A DNA stretch of 64,000 nt from the NCBI RefSeq assembly GCF_024519285.1, contig NZ_JAMZCY010000006.1:186001-250000 (forward strand). The letters run 5' to 3'. Source of the stretch: Cohnella sp. WQ 127256. Lineage in GTDB: Bacteria > Bacillota > Bacilli > Paenibacillales > Paenibacillaceae. Shown here piece after piece: positions 25,121-34,359 of this stretch (position 1 is the first letter of the stretch; each line of letters begins with the position of its first letter). The notes beneath the pieces were generated by a model, which made no database searches, had not been told where the DNA came from, and worked only from the letters and a program-made list of their open reading frames with translations. Made by a program: the position numbers and the translations under genes.

Positions 25121-26530
25121 GTGAAAGTAGATGATCAGATGAAGCACTTGCATAAGGTACTAACAGCACTCCTATTCACAGTATTGCTATCAGCTATGAA
25201 TACTAACGTTATACAAGCAGAAGGGGTAATGCAAAAGGATGAATTTGTGGATGTGTCGCCGCAACACTGGGGCTACAATAATATTAAATGGGCTATAACG
25301 AATGGAATCATCCAAGGTGATGGTAAAGGGAGCTTTCATCCGAACGATCAAGTGACCTCAACTGAGTTTCTGGTCATGCTACTGCGGGCTTACTCGGATG
25401 ATATCACTCTTCCTGATCTCAATGCATCGGAGAAGTGGTACGATCCCTATTATACGGTGGCATACAAATTAAATTGGCCGGTTTATCGCTCACAAGGAGA
25501 CAAGTATAGCCGAGGTGAGGTTGCAACTCTGATCGCGTATTTAGCAGGTAAAGAAGTCAGTGCAGACGAGGCCATTCAGTATTTACTCGATAGAGGCTTG
25601 GCCAAAGGAAAAACTTCAAATACGGTTACAGGCTTCGGGGCAAAGGATTCTTTAACACGTGCAGAAGCTGTGACATTTATTAAGAACGTTAAGGATAAGC
25701 TACCCTCTCTGGGGGCTCTTTCAGAAAGTGGATTAAAGCTCTTCGATGTAGCCCTGGGAGATACGGAAAAATCTATCATTGAGAGAATGGGTGAACCCGG
25801 ACGTAAAGAGGCTAGCGGGTACGGATTCACTTGGTATATCTACAATGGAAATTATGCAAAATACGCTCAAATCGGTATGCACAATGGAAAGGTAGTTGCC
25901 CTATTTTCCAATGCGAAGGGAGCTTGGAACTCTCCTGCTGGAATAAGAGATGGGATCAAAGCTAGCGAATTGTCAGCAATAGTTGGGGAAACTATAGGAC
26001 AAGTCAAGAGATATGGGTACAGCAGTTCAAATGAGGTGATCGAATACTTCCTCGATAATTACAATGATAATAAAGTCGATGCGATCCTTCTCAGAAGTAA
26101 GACCGGCATCATAGGTGCAAACGATAATAATGATAATTCCAAGGGAAATCAATTAGCGAGCACGTATGAGCGTCAAGTATTTGATTTAACCAATGTATTT
26201 CGTCAAAAGAATGGAATTGGTTTACTAGAGTGGGACGATCTAATAGCAGACACGGCAAGGAAACATAGTCAGGATATGAGCAAGAGGGACTATTTCGATC
26301 ATACCAATCCTGAGGGTCAATCCCCGTTCGACAGAATGAAAGCAAATGGGATATCTTACTCCTCGGCTGCGGAAAATATTGCGTCCGGCTACGATAATGC
26401 TTTCGATGTTTATAACGGTTGGTTGAATTCCTCAGGACACCGTAAAAATATGCTGAACAATAACTTACAGCGGCTTGGAGTAGGAATTTACGATGGGCAA
26501 TATACTCAAAACTTCTATACACCGAGATAA
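25121..26530 (+). CDS. SLH and CAP (SCP/PR-1-like) domain surface protein
   Basis: This is a 469-residue secreted protein. The start is uncertain: GTG at 25121 or ATG at 25139, both with weak ribosome binding sites; the signal peptide (HKVLTALLFTVLLSAMNTNVIQAEG) is included in both. Residues about 40-190 carry SLH-type modules (FVDVSPQHWGYNNIKWAITNGIIQGDGKG). Residues about 205-330 match the CAP-associated N domain (LFDVALGDTEKSIIERMGEPGRK). Residues about 350-469 are a CAP domain with ENIA and GHRKNMLN signatures and active-site-like H in KHSQDMSKRDYFDHTNPEG. It is related to the YkwD/YlbC group. A role in wall maintenance or ligand binding is plausible; the activity is unknown. Confidence 0.9.
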   Translation: MKVDDQMKHLHKVLTALLFTVLLSAMNTNVIQAEGVMQKDEFVDVSPQHWGYNNIKWAITNGIIQGDGKGSFHPNDQVTSTEFLVMLLRAYSDDITLPDLNASEKWYDPYYTVAYKLNWPVYRSQGDKYSRGEVATLIAYLAGKEVSADEAIQYLLDRGLAKGKTSNTVTGFGAKDSLTRAEAVTFIKNVKDKLPSLGALSESGLKLFDVALGDTEKSIIERMGEPGRKEASGYGFTWYIYNGNYAKYAQIGMHNGKVVALFSNAKGAWNSPAGIRDGIKASELSAIVGETIGQVKRYGYSSSNEVIEYFLDNYNDNKVDAILLRSKTGIIGANDNNDNSKGNQLASTYERQVFDLTNVFRQKNGIGLLEWDDLIADTARKHSQDMSKRDYFDHTNPEGQSPFDRMKANGISYSSAAENIASGYDNAFDVYNGWLNSSGHRKNMLNNNLQRLGVGIYDGQYTQNFYTPR

Positions 26531-26550
26531 TAGGATAGATCTTGAAGTCA

Positions 26551-27924
26551 TTAGCGTACTTCGACTTCGGATGGAGGAACCGGATCAGCAGATTGCTCGG
26601 GTTCCTCTGTTTCTTGAGGCTCTTTCACAGAAAGCTCGAGAAGCACTACAATCTCTTCGGCGGACAACCTGCGGCTATTTCTATCCGATATCCAACGGAG
26701 ATGGCCTTCATCAGATTTGATCTCCAGCCAGTCACCTTTGGAACGAGTGATTTCATAGTTTCCAATAGGCAGCTTTCCGAACGTTCTGACGCTAAGCACC
26801 GGATATTCATAGGCTGTTGCTTCCTTCCGTAGCTCGATCCAGCCGATTGCTTCTTGGGGCTGTAGCTTATCCATTTCGTTTATAACTGCTGTTGTACCGA
26901 ACAGCCAAGCGGCATCCTCATTCTGCTTCCAGATTCGGTCCCAATTCGAATAAGGCACGTCTCGTTCCCCAATAGCTGGGCTAAGCTCAGGTGTCAGGCC
27001 AGGCTGCCCAAACTCTTGGATGAACCAATCGGTAAATCCTCCACCGGATGGTTGAGACACGGGCTTGATCAATCGATATCCCGTCATGTTCGAGTAGGTG
27101 GTTGCAAGCGAGAGGTCACGTTGCAAATGGTCCGCGGGAGTCTTGTAATTCCAATAGACAATTTCGCCAGAAGAATGATAGGAAACGGCTATCGCAGGCT
27201 TTACGCTTAAAGCCAGATCAAACATGGCTTTTGCTTCCTTGGCCTGGAGCGGCGTCTTCCCTTTGTAATTCATGTAATGGGGAGCAGGAGCTTGATTTTT
27301 AATGTTTTCCCAGTCAGCCGGGTACTGTCGATTCAAGTCTATCCCTTTGGCATTTGCCTTCCAGCGCTTGAAGTTACTGCTGTTCCCGTTCATCTTAAGT
27401 AGCGCAGCATGGTCTTGCTTCGGAAAAGCAGCTAGCCCTTTCTGCTGCAACGTCACACCATCGGGATTGACCATGGGGACGATCTGAAATGTGATGTGCT
27501 CAAGAAGATCACGAATCTGGTAATTCCCCCATTTCGCGTCGTTATATTCGTTGATCGCAATTTGCTCCGTCATTTCCATCAGAAGGATGGTGGAAATCCA
27601 CTCACGTGCATGATGGGAGCCGTTCAGTAGTACATTTATCGGTCCGTGACCGACCTCGATTACCCATAGGTTGCGATTATATTCACTTTTACCGACTGAA
27701 CGATATTGGATGAGATCGGGATACTTATTCGCGAGTGCTTGGATATCCCGTGTCATAATGTCATAAGTATAAATTTGCTTAGGCTTTACGATATCGTTGG
27801 GGGATTTAGCCCATACCGCTCTGAACGATACTGGAAATAGTGCGATAACGAGAAAACAAATCACGAGAATGGTGGAGGGAATACGGGGGCGATAAATCAT
27901 CGGATGAGTCGTAAAACCAAACAT
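26551..27924 (-). CDS. Secreted M14-family zinc carboxypeptidase
   Basis: The protein is 457 residues from the ATG at 27924, chosen for AGGGGA seven bases upstream and because the signal/anchor helix (STILVICFLVIALFPVSF) then lies near the N-terminus. The zinc motif is HxxE at H105-E108 (SHHAREW), the third ligand lies in AVSYHSSGEIVYW, and the catalytic glutamate in GLTPELSPA. These match M14 gamma-D-glutamyl or metallocarboxypeptidases. The C-terminal 90 residues look like an SH3-like wall-binding module (YPVLSVRTFGKLPIGNYEIT). It probably trims peptidoglycan peptides or external peptides. It is convergent with the CAP gene, with only 20 bases between them. Confidence 0.9.
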   Translation of the reverse strand: MFGFTTHPMIYRPRIPSTILVICFLVIALFPVSFRAVWAKSPNDIVKPKQIYTYDIMTRDIQALANKYPDLIQYRSVGKSEYNRNLWVIEVGHGPINVLLNGSHHAREWISTILLMEMTEQIAINEYNDAKWGNYQIRDLLEHITFQIVPMVNPDGVTLQQKGLAAFPKQDHAALLKMNGNSSNFKRWKANAKGIDLNRQYPADWENIKNQAPAPHYMNYKGKTPLQAKEAKAMFDLALSVKPAIAVSYHSSGEIVYWNYKTPADHLQRDLSLATTYSNMTGYRLIKPVSQPSGGGFTDWFIQEFGQPGLTPELSPAIGERDVPYSNWDRIWKQNEDAAWLFGTTAVINEMDKLQPQEAIGWIELRKEATAYEYPVLSVRTFGKLPIGNYEITRSKGDWLEIKSDEGHLRWISDRNSRRLSAEEIVVLLELSVKEPQETEEPEQSADPVPPSEVEVR

Positions 27925-28066
27925 GAGAGTTCCCCTGTCTATTTCGAAGTGAATATACAATATTCGACATCCTTCGACAGAAGCCCTTCTTGTTATATCT
28001 AAATTCTTCCTAACCTCAAGACAATGACGAAATAACCCAATTATTTGGCGAATATCCCCAATTCTA

Positions 28067-28094
28067 TTTACAGTTCTTAATATATCTGTATGAT
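28067..28094 (+). promoter_or_regulatory. Promoter of the DoxX-like gene
   Basis: TTTACA (28067-28072) and TATGAT (28089-28094) are separated by 16 bases, 39 bases before the chosen ATG. Confidence 0.6.
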
Positions 28095-28132
28095 GGAGTA
28101 GTACGTAATCATATCAGATGGAGATGATATCA

Positions 28133-28711
28133 ATGACAATCAAAGAAGAATTGAAGGGGAAAAATATCATTATTCCCGAAAACCCGGTGTCAAATTTCTT
28201 GTTTAATAACACGAGATCGGGGCTATTATGGTTGGTTGTTCGACTGTACTTAGGGTATGCTTGGCTGAACGCAGGTATACATAAGGTTACGAGTGACAAA
28301 TGGGTTGGAAGCGATGCAGGGGCTGGGCTTACAGGGTTTGTTAAAGGGGCAGTAGGTAAAGCCGCTGACGGCAAGGACGTAACGGGCTGGTATGCATCAT
28401 TCCTAGAAAATATGGTGCTTCCTAATGCGAAGGTTTTCTCCTATTTCGTTGCATTCGGTGAGGTGCTTGTAGGTCTGGGTCTTATTCTGGGTCTATTGAC
28501 TGGCGTTGCAGCTTTCTTCGGTGCATTCATGAATGCGAGCTTCTTGTTTGCAGGTACTTTGAGCACTAATCCGTTGCTGTTCATCCTTGCAACTTGGATC
28601 GTGCTAGGCTGGAAAGTAGCTGGATGGTACGGTTTAGACCGCTGGGCACTTCCGTTTCTCGGAACACCTTGGAATAGCCGGAATAAGAAAAATCAATCGA
28701 TTTCCGGTTAA
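28133..28711 (+). CDS. DoxX/DoxD-like membrane protein
   Basis: The product is 192 residues from the ATG at 28133, which has GGAG at proper spacing; ATG at 28118 overlaps that site. About four membrane helices are visible. The pattern LVVRLYLGYAWLNAGIHKVTSDKW, then AFGEVLVGLGLILGLLTGVAAFFGAFMNASFLFAG, is typical of the DoxX family related to thiosulfate:quinone oxidoreductase DoxD. A long loop (residues 60-95, GLTGFVKGAVGKAADGK) separates helices 1 and 2. Members are often linked to redox stress or sulfur metabolism, but the function here is unproven. It stands alone with its own promoter and terminator. Confidence 0.85.
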   Translation: MTIKEELKGKNIIIPENPVSNFLFNNTRSGLLWLVVRLYLGYAWLNAGIHKVTSDKWVGSDAGAGLTGFVKGAVGKAADGKDVTGWYASFLENMVLPNAKVFSYFVAFGEVLVGLGLILGLLTGVAAFFGAFMNASFLFAGTLSTNPLLFILATWIVLGWKVAGWYGLDRWALPFLGTPWNSRNKKNQSISG

Positions 28712-28760
28712 AATTAGCAAATTAGCAAACTATACTTTCCGATAAGCAGCTATCATTGCT

Positions 28761-28806
28761 CACGTCCTTGTTTAGTGGAACATCACTGATAAGGACGTGA
28801 ATTTTT
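28761..28806 (+). terminator. Terminator after the DoxX-like gene
   Basis: CACGTCCTT...AGTG pairs with CACT...AAGGACGTG, followed by AATTTTTG. It ends the DoxX-like transcript 40 bases before tmrB. Confidence 0.75.
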
Positions 28807-28846
28807 GTATTTCAAATGATTTTTTAGGAGAAGGATGTAGAGAGCT

Positions 28847-29443
28847 ATGATGATTTGGGTCAATGGGGCATTCGGTTCTGGAAAAACACAGACTTCATTC
28901 GAATTACAGAGAAGAATCCCAAATTCCTTTGTCTATGATCCCGAGAATGCGGGCTACTTTATTCGTAGAAACATGCCTAAGGAGCTTTCAAAGGGAGATT
29001 TTCAAAACTTTCCTATGTGGCGGGAGATTAATTATTCACTATTGAAATATATAGATAGCAAGTATGACGGAATAATTATTGTTCCCATGACGGTAGTTGA
29101 TCCGATCATTTTCGATGAAATTGTAGGCGAGTTAAGGAAAAGTGGAGTGACGGTCAACCATTTTACATTATGGGCATCAAGGGATGTCTTAGAAAAAAGG
29201 TTGCGAAGCAGGGGCGAAGGAAAAAACTCGTGGGCTGCACAACAAATAGATAGATGTTTGAGTGGATTATCCAATGATGTTTTTCAGCAACGTATTGCTA
29301 CGGAGAACATGTCGATTGAAGCTGTCGCTGAAACAATAGCATCCATATTAAATATCAGTTTATTACCTGATCATAGAGGATGGCTGAAGAAAAGAGTTGA
29401 CCGTATTAAAACACAAGTTAAACATATCCGTTTTTTCAATTAG
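28847..29443 (+). CDS. tmrB: Tunicamycin resistance protein TmrB
   Basis: This 198-residue P-loop protein aligns by eye over its whole length with Bacillus subtilis TmrB (197 residues). Shared features are the N-terminal IWVNGAFGSGKTQT (Walker A at residues 7-14), YDPE, GIIIVPMTVV, HFTLWAS and EGKNSWAAQQIDRC followed by GLS. TmrB is a membrane-associated nucleotide-binding protein that protects against the nucleoside antibiotic tunicamycin, apparently by binding the drug. AGGAGAAGG precedes tandem ATG codons. No tunicamycin synthesis genes are in the window, so this is a stand-alone resistance determinant. Confidence 0.92.
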   Translation: MMIWVNGAFGSGKTQTSFELQRRIPNSFVYDPENAGYFIRRNMPKELSKGDFQNFPMWREINYSLLKYIDSKYDGIIIVPMTVVDPIIFDEIVGELRKSGVTVNHFTLWASRDVLEKRLRSRGEGKNSWAAQQIDRCLSGLSNDVFQQRIATENMSIEAVAETIASILNISLLPDHRGWLKKRVDRIKTQVKHIRFFN

Positions 29444-30087
29444 CGGCCCCTTGTACGTAATCTTCTTCTAATTATAAGCTCTGCTAGCAATAGATTCGGC
29501 ACCCAAGCCAACCATGCGATAACCATAAAAGTATCGTTCGTATCTGTCAGCCCTAAGAGGGCTCCCGCCAGCGGAGTGTAGATACGGAGGGTGATGCCCG
29601 CACAAGTGAGTGCATAGTTTCTTATCATCCATCGGCCATGCTCAATCGGATCACGAATAACGATGATGCTTCTCAAACCGCGGAAGAGGGTATATAGCGA
29701 TGCAACAGAAAGAGTTCCGAAGCCGACTTGGGCGATCCAACCCCCACTCGCATAGAAGGCTAAGTACAGACCCGTTAAACCTCCAACAATGATCATAGCG
29801 GTATAAATATAGCCAATCTTGAGATGTGTGCCCGGAGCCCTTTTGCGAAGCCGCTTAGCAAACTGAAGCCAGCCGACAGCGATAGCTATCCCAGCGGTGA
29901 CCGCATGCACCCATAGGACGATGTACCACAGATCAGGTAATTCCCCTTTTTCCGTTACAAACTCTTGCTCCCGTAAGCTGTCTGGCGATCCATAGAGAAT
30001 TAAGGCATAAGCTCCAATCGCTAAAGCCAGAAAAGCCAAAATGCCGAATGCCCACGTACGCTTAGTACTTCCTCGTGATTTCATCAA
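29440..30087 (-). CDS. DUF2306 family membrane protein
   Basis: This 215-residue protein has six or so hydrophobic segments. Diagnostic motifs are VHAVTAGIAIAVGWLQF with a conserved histidine, the THLKIGYIY segment, and EHGRWMIRNYALTCAGITLRIYTPL, where HxxWMxRxYA is the signature of DUF2306 proteins. The buried histidines suggest a role in electron transfer or cofactor binding, but no function is established. It is convergent with tmrB and overlaps its end by four bases. Confidence 0.82.
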   Translation of the reverse strand: MMKSRGSTKRTWAFGILAFLALAIGAYALILYGSPDSLREQEFVTEKGELPDLWYIVLWVHAVTAGIAIAVGWLQFAKRLRKRAPGTHLKIGYIYTAMIIVGGLTGLYLAFYASGGWIAQVGFGTLSVASLYTLFRGLRSIIVIRDPIEHGRWMIRNYALTCAGITLRIYTPLAGALLGLTDTNDTFMVIAWLAWVPNLLLAELIIRRRLRTRGR

Positions 30088-30231
30088 CCAAACCCCACAA
30101 TCAATTGTAATTTTTTGCTAATTACAATGTATATCGCGGCTCTTCATCCTTACAGCGGCTTCCGATGGGGTGGGTTCTCCGTCGGAGGTCGGGTTGTAGT
30201 CGATCGTAGTCTTGCGCGACCAGCAATGGCT

Positions 30232-30284
30232 AAACAAAAGACCGAGATCCTCCAACGATTGGAGTATATCTCGGCCTTTTGTTT
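30232..30284 (-). terminator. Terminator of the amino-acid ABC operon
   Basis: Read on the minus strand, ACAAAAGGCCGAGAT and ATCTCGGTCTTTTGT form a 15-bp stem with an inner CCAA/TTGG hairpin, and the 3' arm ends in a TTTTGTTTA tract. It follows the ATPase stop codon closely. Confidence 0.8.
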
Positions 30285-30291
30285 TAATATG

Positions 30292-31047
30292 TTATTCGTC
30301 AACCTGCCCACTGAGGCGGTTAAGAAATTGTATGGCTCGTGGGGTCTTTGGATGATTAAATACTTCATTCGGTGAGCCTTGTTCGATAATGAAACCATTA
30401 TCCATCAGGATGACTTGGTCAGCAACGTCTGCAGCGAATTTCATCTCGTGAGTTACGATAGCCATTGTCATCCCTTCTGCGGCTAGCTGCTTCATGACCT
30501 TCAGTACTTCACCGACCAGCTCGGGATCAAGTGCAGATGTAGGCTCATCGAATAGCAGCACTTCCGGATCAATAGCCATTGCTCGGGCAATGGCTACCCG
30601 CTGCTGTTGTCCTCCCGACAGCTTATGGGGATAGGAGTTAGCTTTATCAGCAAGACCGACCTTGGCTAGCAGAGCTTCGGCGCGTTTGTGTGCTTCAGCT
30701 TTGGGCTTCTTCTGTACGGTTACTTGTGCTTCCATAATATTCTCGATAGCCGTCATATGCGGGAATAGATTAAAGGATTGAAACACCATTCCCGTATTTT
30801 GGCGAAGAGCGACAATATCTTTCTGGGATATCTTAGTGGGCTGTTGGAACTCGAAGGTGTTCTCCCCCAGCTTAAGCGACCCCTTGTCGGGCATTTCCAG
30901 AAGGTTGAGGCATCGGAGGAGTGTCGTTTTTCCTGATCCGGATGGACCGATAATAACAAGAACCTGGCCCTTCTGGAGAGTGAGATCGACACCCTTCAAC
31001 ACTTCCAGAGAACCGTATGATTTATGCAATCCGCGAACTTCGATCAT
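30292..31047 (-). CDS. Polar amino-acid ABC transporter ATP-binding protein
   Basis: This 251-residue ATPase of the GlnQ/HisP class has Walker [10 protein letters not shown] near residue 33, signature [16 protein letters not shown] near residue 143, Walker [14 protein letters not shown], and the H-loop IVTHEMKF. It lies 14 bases after the permease gene in a binding protein-permease-ATPase operon, the same order as tcyABC (cystine) of Bacillus subtilis. It powers uptake of a polar amino acid; cystine is the best guess from operon shape. Confidence 0.93.
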   Translation of the reverse strand: MIEVRGLHKSYGSLEVLKGVDLTLQKGQVLVIIGPSGSGKTTLLRCLNLLEMPDKGSLKLGENTFEFQQPTKISQKDIVALRQNTGMVFQSFNLFPHMTAIENIMEAQVTVQKKPKAEAHKRAEALLAKVGLADKANSYPHKLSGGQQQRVAIARAMAIDPEVLLFDEPTSALDPELVGEVLKVMKQLAAEGMTMAIVTHEMKFAADVADQVILMDNGFIIEQGSPNEVFNHPKTPRAIQFLNRLSGQVDE

Positions 31048-31061
31048 CTACACGGTCTCCT

Positions 31062-31730
31062 TTAGCTGGCTGAGGAACGTTCGAGACGTTTCTCCAAGTA
31101 ATTTTGTAAAGTGGATAAGATGGTGCTGAACGCCAAGTAGATGACGGCAGCTTCGCAAAAGATAACCATAGGCTCATAAGTAACGGCAGAAATTTGTTGT
31201 GCTACCTTGAACATGTCAGTAAAGGTTACGATAGCGACTAGAGATGTATCTTTAACGAGACTGATGAAGGCATTACCGAGCGGAGGAACGGATACTCGCG
31301 CAGCTTGGGGCAAAATAACACGTCTTAATGTCTGCAAACGGGTCATCCCAAGCGATTGAGCCGCTTCCCATTGGCCCTTATGAATGGACAAAATGGCTGC
31401 TCGTACGATTTCAGAGCAATAGGCACCTACGCTAAGCGAAAGCCCGATAACGGCTGTCGTGTACACATCAAGCGTAATCCCTACACTAGGCAGTCCGTAG
31501 AAAATAATAAATAGCTGCACCAACAGCGGAGTTCCCCGAATGACCCATACGTAGAAGCTAGCAATCAGCTTGGGGATCTTCCAGGAGGACAATCGGACAA
31601 GCGCTGTAATGATAGCTAGCGTTAAGCCCAATGCAAATGTAATTAAGGTAAGGGGGATTGTATAAAGAACCCCTGCTTTAAGCAGGGGCCAGAAGGAGTC
31701 GAGTAAAATTTCTATTTGACGATCGTTCAT
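31062..31730 (-). CDS. Polar amino-acid ABC transporter permease
   Basis: This 222-residue HisM/GlnP-type permease has about five membrane helices. The family pattern is complete: ITALVRLSS, YVWVIRGTPLLVQLFIIFYGLP, GAYCSEIVRAAILSIHKGQWEAAQSLGMT (EAA loop), and LPQAARVSVPPLGNAFISLVKDTSLV. It lies between binding protein and ATPase genes and should homodimerise in the membrane. Confidence 0.93.
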   Translation of the reverse strand: MNDRQIEILLDSFWPLLKAGVLYTIPLTLITFALGLTLAIITALVRLSSWKIPKLIASFYVWVIRGTPLLVQLFIIFYGLPSVGITLDVYTTAVIGLSLSVGAYCSEIVRAAILSIHKGQWEAAQSLGMTRLQTLRRVILPQAARVSVPPLGNAFISLVKDTSLVAIVTFTDMFKVAQQISAVTYEPMVIFCEAAVIYLAFSTILSTLQNYLEKRLERSSAS

Positions 31731-31753
31731 CGCTCTGACATCCTTTGTTCTAA

Positions 31754-32608
31754 TTATTTGGAAACATCAGTACCGAAATATTTCTCGGAAATTTTAAGAT
31801 AAGTGCCATCGCTCTTCATAGCGGCAAGAGCTTCGTTGACGGCTGTGATTAATTCTTCGTTTTCTTTACGGAAAAGTGCTGCGCTGTAGGAAGCTTCTTT
31901 CGTTTCGTCTACCACTTTAATTTTTACATCTGGCTTCTGTTTTTTCAGATCCAAGTAGGACAAGCCGTCATTAATAGTAGCATCTACACGTTTTGTAAGT
32001 AACAAATCGATCGCTTGGTTAAAGCCATCCGTATTTACGATTTCTGCACCATTCTCTTTTGCGATAACAGTCAGATTGCTTGTTAACGACTGAGCAGCGG
32101 ATTTGCCTTTAAGATCGGCAAGCTTTGTGATTTCGGTATTGTCCTCATGGACAAGTAATACCGCTTTGGAAACGATGTAAGGCTCGGAGAAATCATATTT
32201 TTGTTTGCGATCGTCTGTAATCGATACTTGATTAAATACGACGTCAAATCTTTTAGCATCAAGTCCAGCAATCAAACCATCCCAAGGTGTCTCTAGAAAT
32301 TCTGGCTCTACACCAAGACGTTTGCTAATCTCTTCTGCAATTTCTACGTCAAACCCAGTCAATTTGCCATCTTTATCATGATAAGTAAAAGGAGCGTAAG
32401 TTCCTTCTGTACCTATTTTGAATTTGCCACTAGCTTTAATATCATCAAGCGAGCTTTTAGCAGCAGGGCTAGATGATGCTGTACTTGCTGCTGACTCTGA
32501 AGGTGATGCAGATGCGGATGGTGATGCAGAGTTCGAGTTGTTACCGCAAGCTGCTAGGAATACCACGGTTAATGCGAGTAGTAATGAGAATAAGCTAGTT
32601 CTTTTCAT
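31754..32608 (-). CDS. Polar amino-acid (cystine-like) ABC transporter binding lipoprotein
   Basis: The protein is about 284 residues from the ATG at 32608, which has GAGAGGGG eight bases upstream; the longer frame to 32680 covers the promoter. The signal LFSLLLALTVVFLAAC ends in a LAA-C lipobox. A serine/alanine/proline linker (SASPSASASPSESAAS) tethers a type-3 binding fold: GTYAPFTYHDKDGKLTGFDVEIAEEI, DVVFNQVSITDDRK, KGKSAAQSLTSNL, and the C-terminal LAAMKSDGTYLKISEKYFG. AQSLTSN is seen in cystine-binding TcyA-type proteins, so cystine is a reasonable but unproven ligand. Confidence 0.9.
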   Translation of the reverse strand: MKRTSLFSLLLALTVVFLAACGNNSNSASPSASASPSESAASTASSSPAAKSSLDDIKASGKFKIGTEGTYAPFTYHDKDGKLTGFDVEIAEEISKRLGVEPEFLETPWDGLIAGLDAKRFDVVFNQVSITDDRKQKYDFSEPYIVSKAVLLVHEDNTEITKLADLKGKSAAQSLTSNLTVIAKENGAEIVNTDGFNQAIDLLLTKRVDATINDGLSYLDLKKQKPDVKIKVVDETKEASYSAALFRKENEELITAVNEALAAMKSDGTYLKISEKYFGTDVSK

Positions 32609-32665
32609 ACAGAGTACCCCTCTCTCTATCCACTTTATATTTTCTGACATGTGCCAGTAAAATGA

Positions 32666-32694
32666 ATAGTACACTCTCAAAGGAGCGGAGTCAA
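32666..32694 (-). promoter_or_regulatory. Promoter of the amino-acid ABC operon
   Basis: Minus-strand TTGACT (32694-32689) and TACTAT (32671-32666) are separated by 17 bases. An imperfect inverted repeat (CTTTTCCGACAA...TTGTCGAAAAAG, about 32697-32742) lies directly upstream of the -35 and could be a regulator site. The rest of the 366-base gap before 32975 shows only the sugar-operon promoter. Confidence 0.65.
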
Positions 32695-32913
32695 CACTTT
32701 TCCGACAAAATTACTAGGATTAATAAAAAAGTTGTCGAAAAAGGGTGAATGGTGGTTTGTGGATCCATTTTCTTCAATTGTAGATCGAGCAAAAAACCTC
32801 GGCGTTTATCGAATGCTGATAGCTTTTCCATTTTTATTAGTAATGAAACAACCAGGGCGATAAAAGTTAGACAACATCTTGAAAAAACAAACATCTCCTC
32901 CTAAGTTACTTTA

Positions 32914-32942
32914 TTGTGTGCGCTTACAATTGGACGCATAAT
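32914..32942 (+). promoter_or_regulatory. Promoter with overlapping cre-like site for sugar operon 2
   Basis: TTGTGT (32914-32919) and CATAAT (32937-32942) are separated by 17 bases. TGTGTGCGCTTACA (32915-32928) matches the CcpA cre consensus at 12 of 14 positions when read on the minus strand and overlaps the -35, as expected for carbon catabolite repression. Confidence 0.5.
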
Positions 32943-32974
32943 GTGGTTATCACATTCTCAAGGGGGATAAAACA

Positions 32975-34342
32975 ATGAAAAAGATGAGCAGAAAAGTAAT
33001 GTGTACCGTCATGGCAGGCATACTCGCAGTCAGCTTGTCCGCATGTGGATCTTCCGGCAATAACGGCAATAATAGTAAGGAAGGGGCTTCTTCACCAAAG
33101 GCTTCAACTCCAGCTGCTAGTAAAGCCGCGAGCAAAGAAAACATCACGATCACTTTCCAGAACATTTATCCAGATCAGACGGACCCGAAATACGGTATGA
33201 TCCGCAAGATCGTTGCCCAATACGAAGCTGAACATTCTAATGTGAAAATTGAACTGGATTCTCTGAATACGGATCAGCAGAAGCTGAAGCTAAAAACGCA
33301 AGCAGCTTCGAAGGAAGTTCCAGATATCACAATCGTCAACCCAGCTGCTCAGATGCAACCCTTCATAGACGCTGATCTATTCGCTCCGCTGAACGAGATG
33401 CTCGGCAAGAACGGACTTAAGGATACATTCCAAGAAGGAATTCTCGACTATTATACTTTTAACGATAATGTATATGCATTGCCGGATGGCAATAATATCG
33501 CTCTTATTTACTACAATAAAGCAATGTTCGCTCAAGCGGGCGTCAAAGTGCCGACGACATTCGAGGAAATGGTCGAAGTCGTGAAACAGCTCAAGGCGAA
33601 AGGAATCCAACCGATGGCTATCGGTGAGAAGGATTCATGGACGGGTTCATTTTTATTCATGAACGTGCTGCTTCGCACGAACGGCGGCCCTGGCTTCCTG
33701 AAAGATGTGGTTGATGGCAAGAAAACGTTCGAGGATCCAGCATTCACTGAAGCGGTTGACGCGTTCCAATCCCTCGTTCAAGCGGGAGCCTTCCAGGAAG
33801 GTGCGACTTCCTTCGATTACAACGCGGGCGAGAACCTATTCAAGACAGGCAAAGCGGCCATGTATTTCATGGGTAGCTGGGCGACGGGGGGCATCGAGAC
33901 TTCGTCAGTGGGTGAGAAAGGCGAGGTTGGTGTCTTCAAGTTCCCGACTGTAGGTGGCAAAGGTAACCCAGACGAATTCATGCTTGCACCAGGTAGTGCG
34001 TTCGCGGTATCCAAGGATAGCAAGCATCTGGATGAAACGTTAGACTTCTTGAACTACTTCATGTTGAACTACCCGAAAGAAGCATTCGCAGTGAAAGGTG
34101 CGGTTGGCGTCGCTCAGAAAGTAGATGGCGATTTCAAAGCAGCTGGATACTCCGATATGGCAATGGAAGTTCTGGGAATGTTCAAGGGAGTTAAAGGTGG
34201 GGATCTCGCCTTCGATAACACGATGAATCCAGGTACAGCACAGGTCCATCTGTCCAGCATTCAAAACTTGTTCGTGGCGAAGAAGGATGCAGCCGAAGTA
34301 GCTAAAGAGCACCAAAAAGGTTACGAAGAGAACAAGGAATAA
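32975..34342 (+). CDS. Sugar ABC transporter substrate-binding lipoprotein, family 1
   Basis: This 455-residue lipoprotein has a signal MKKMSRKVMCTVMAGILAVS ending in lipobox LSA-C. A short Ser/Asn/Gly linker leads into a maltose-binding-protein-like fold: DPKYGMIRKIVAQYEAEHSNVKIE, KEVPDITIVNPAAQMQPFIDADLFAPL, YYNKAMFAQAGVKVPTTFEEM, and LFKTGKAAMYFMGSWA. Start ATG follows AAGGGGGATAA. It is the first gene of a binding protein-permease-permease-sensor-regulator operon. Ligand unknown, probably an oligosaccharide. Confidence 0.93.
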   Translation: MKKMSRKVMCTVMAGILAVSLSACGSSGNNGNNSKEGASSPKASTPAASKAASKENITITFQNIYPDQTDPKYGMIRKIVAQYEAEHSNVKIELDSLNTDQQKLKLKTQAASKEVPDITIVNPAAQMQPFIDADLFAPLNEMLGKNGLKDTFQEGILDYYTFNDNVYALPDGNNIALIYYNKAMFAQAGVKVPTTFEEMVEVVKQLKAKGIQPMAIGEKDSWTGSFLFMNVLLRTNGGPGFLKDVVDGKKTFEDPAFTEAVDAFQSLVQAGAFQEGATSFDYNAGENLFKTGKAAMYFMGSWATGGIETSSVGEKGEVGVFKFPTVGGKGNPDEFMLAPGSAFAVSKDSKHLDETLDFLNYFMLNYPKEAFAVKGAVGVAQKVDGDFKAAGYSDMAMEVLGMFKGVKGGDLAFDNTMNPGTAQVHLSSIQNLFVAKKDAAEVAKEHQKGYEENKE

Positions 34343-34359
34343 TATCCGTCGAATCGATA

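Noticed and set aside
22301..27924. Genomic island or phage region
   Set aside because: No integrase, tRNA, attachment repeats or phage genes were found; base composition looks similar to the flanks.
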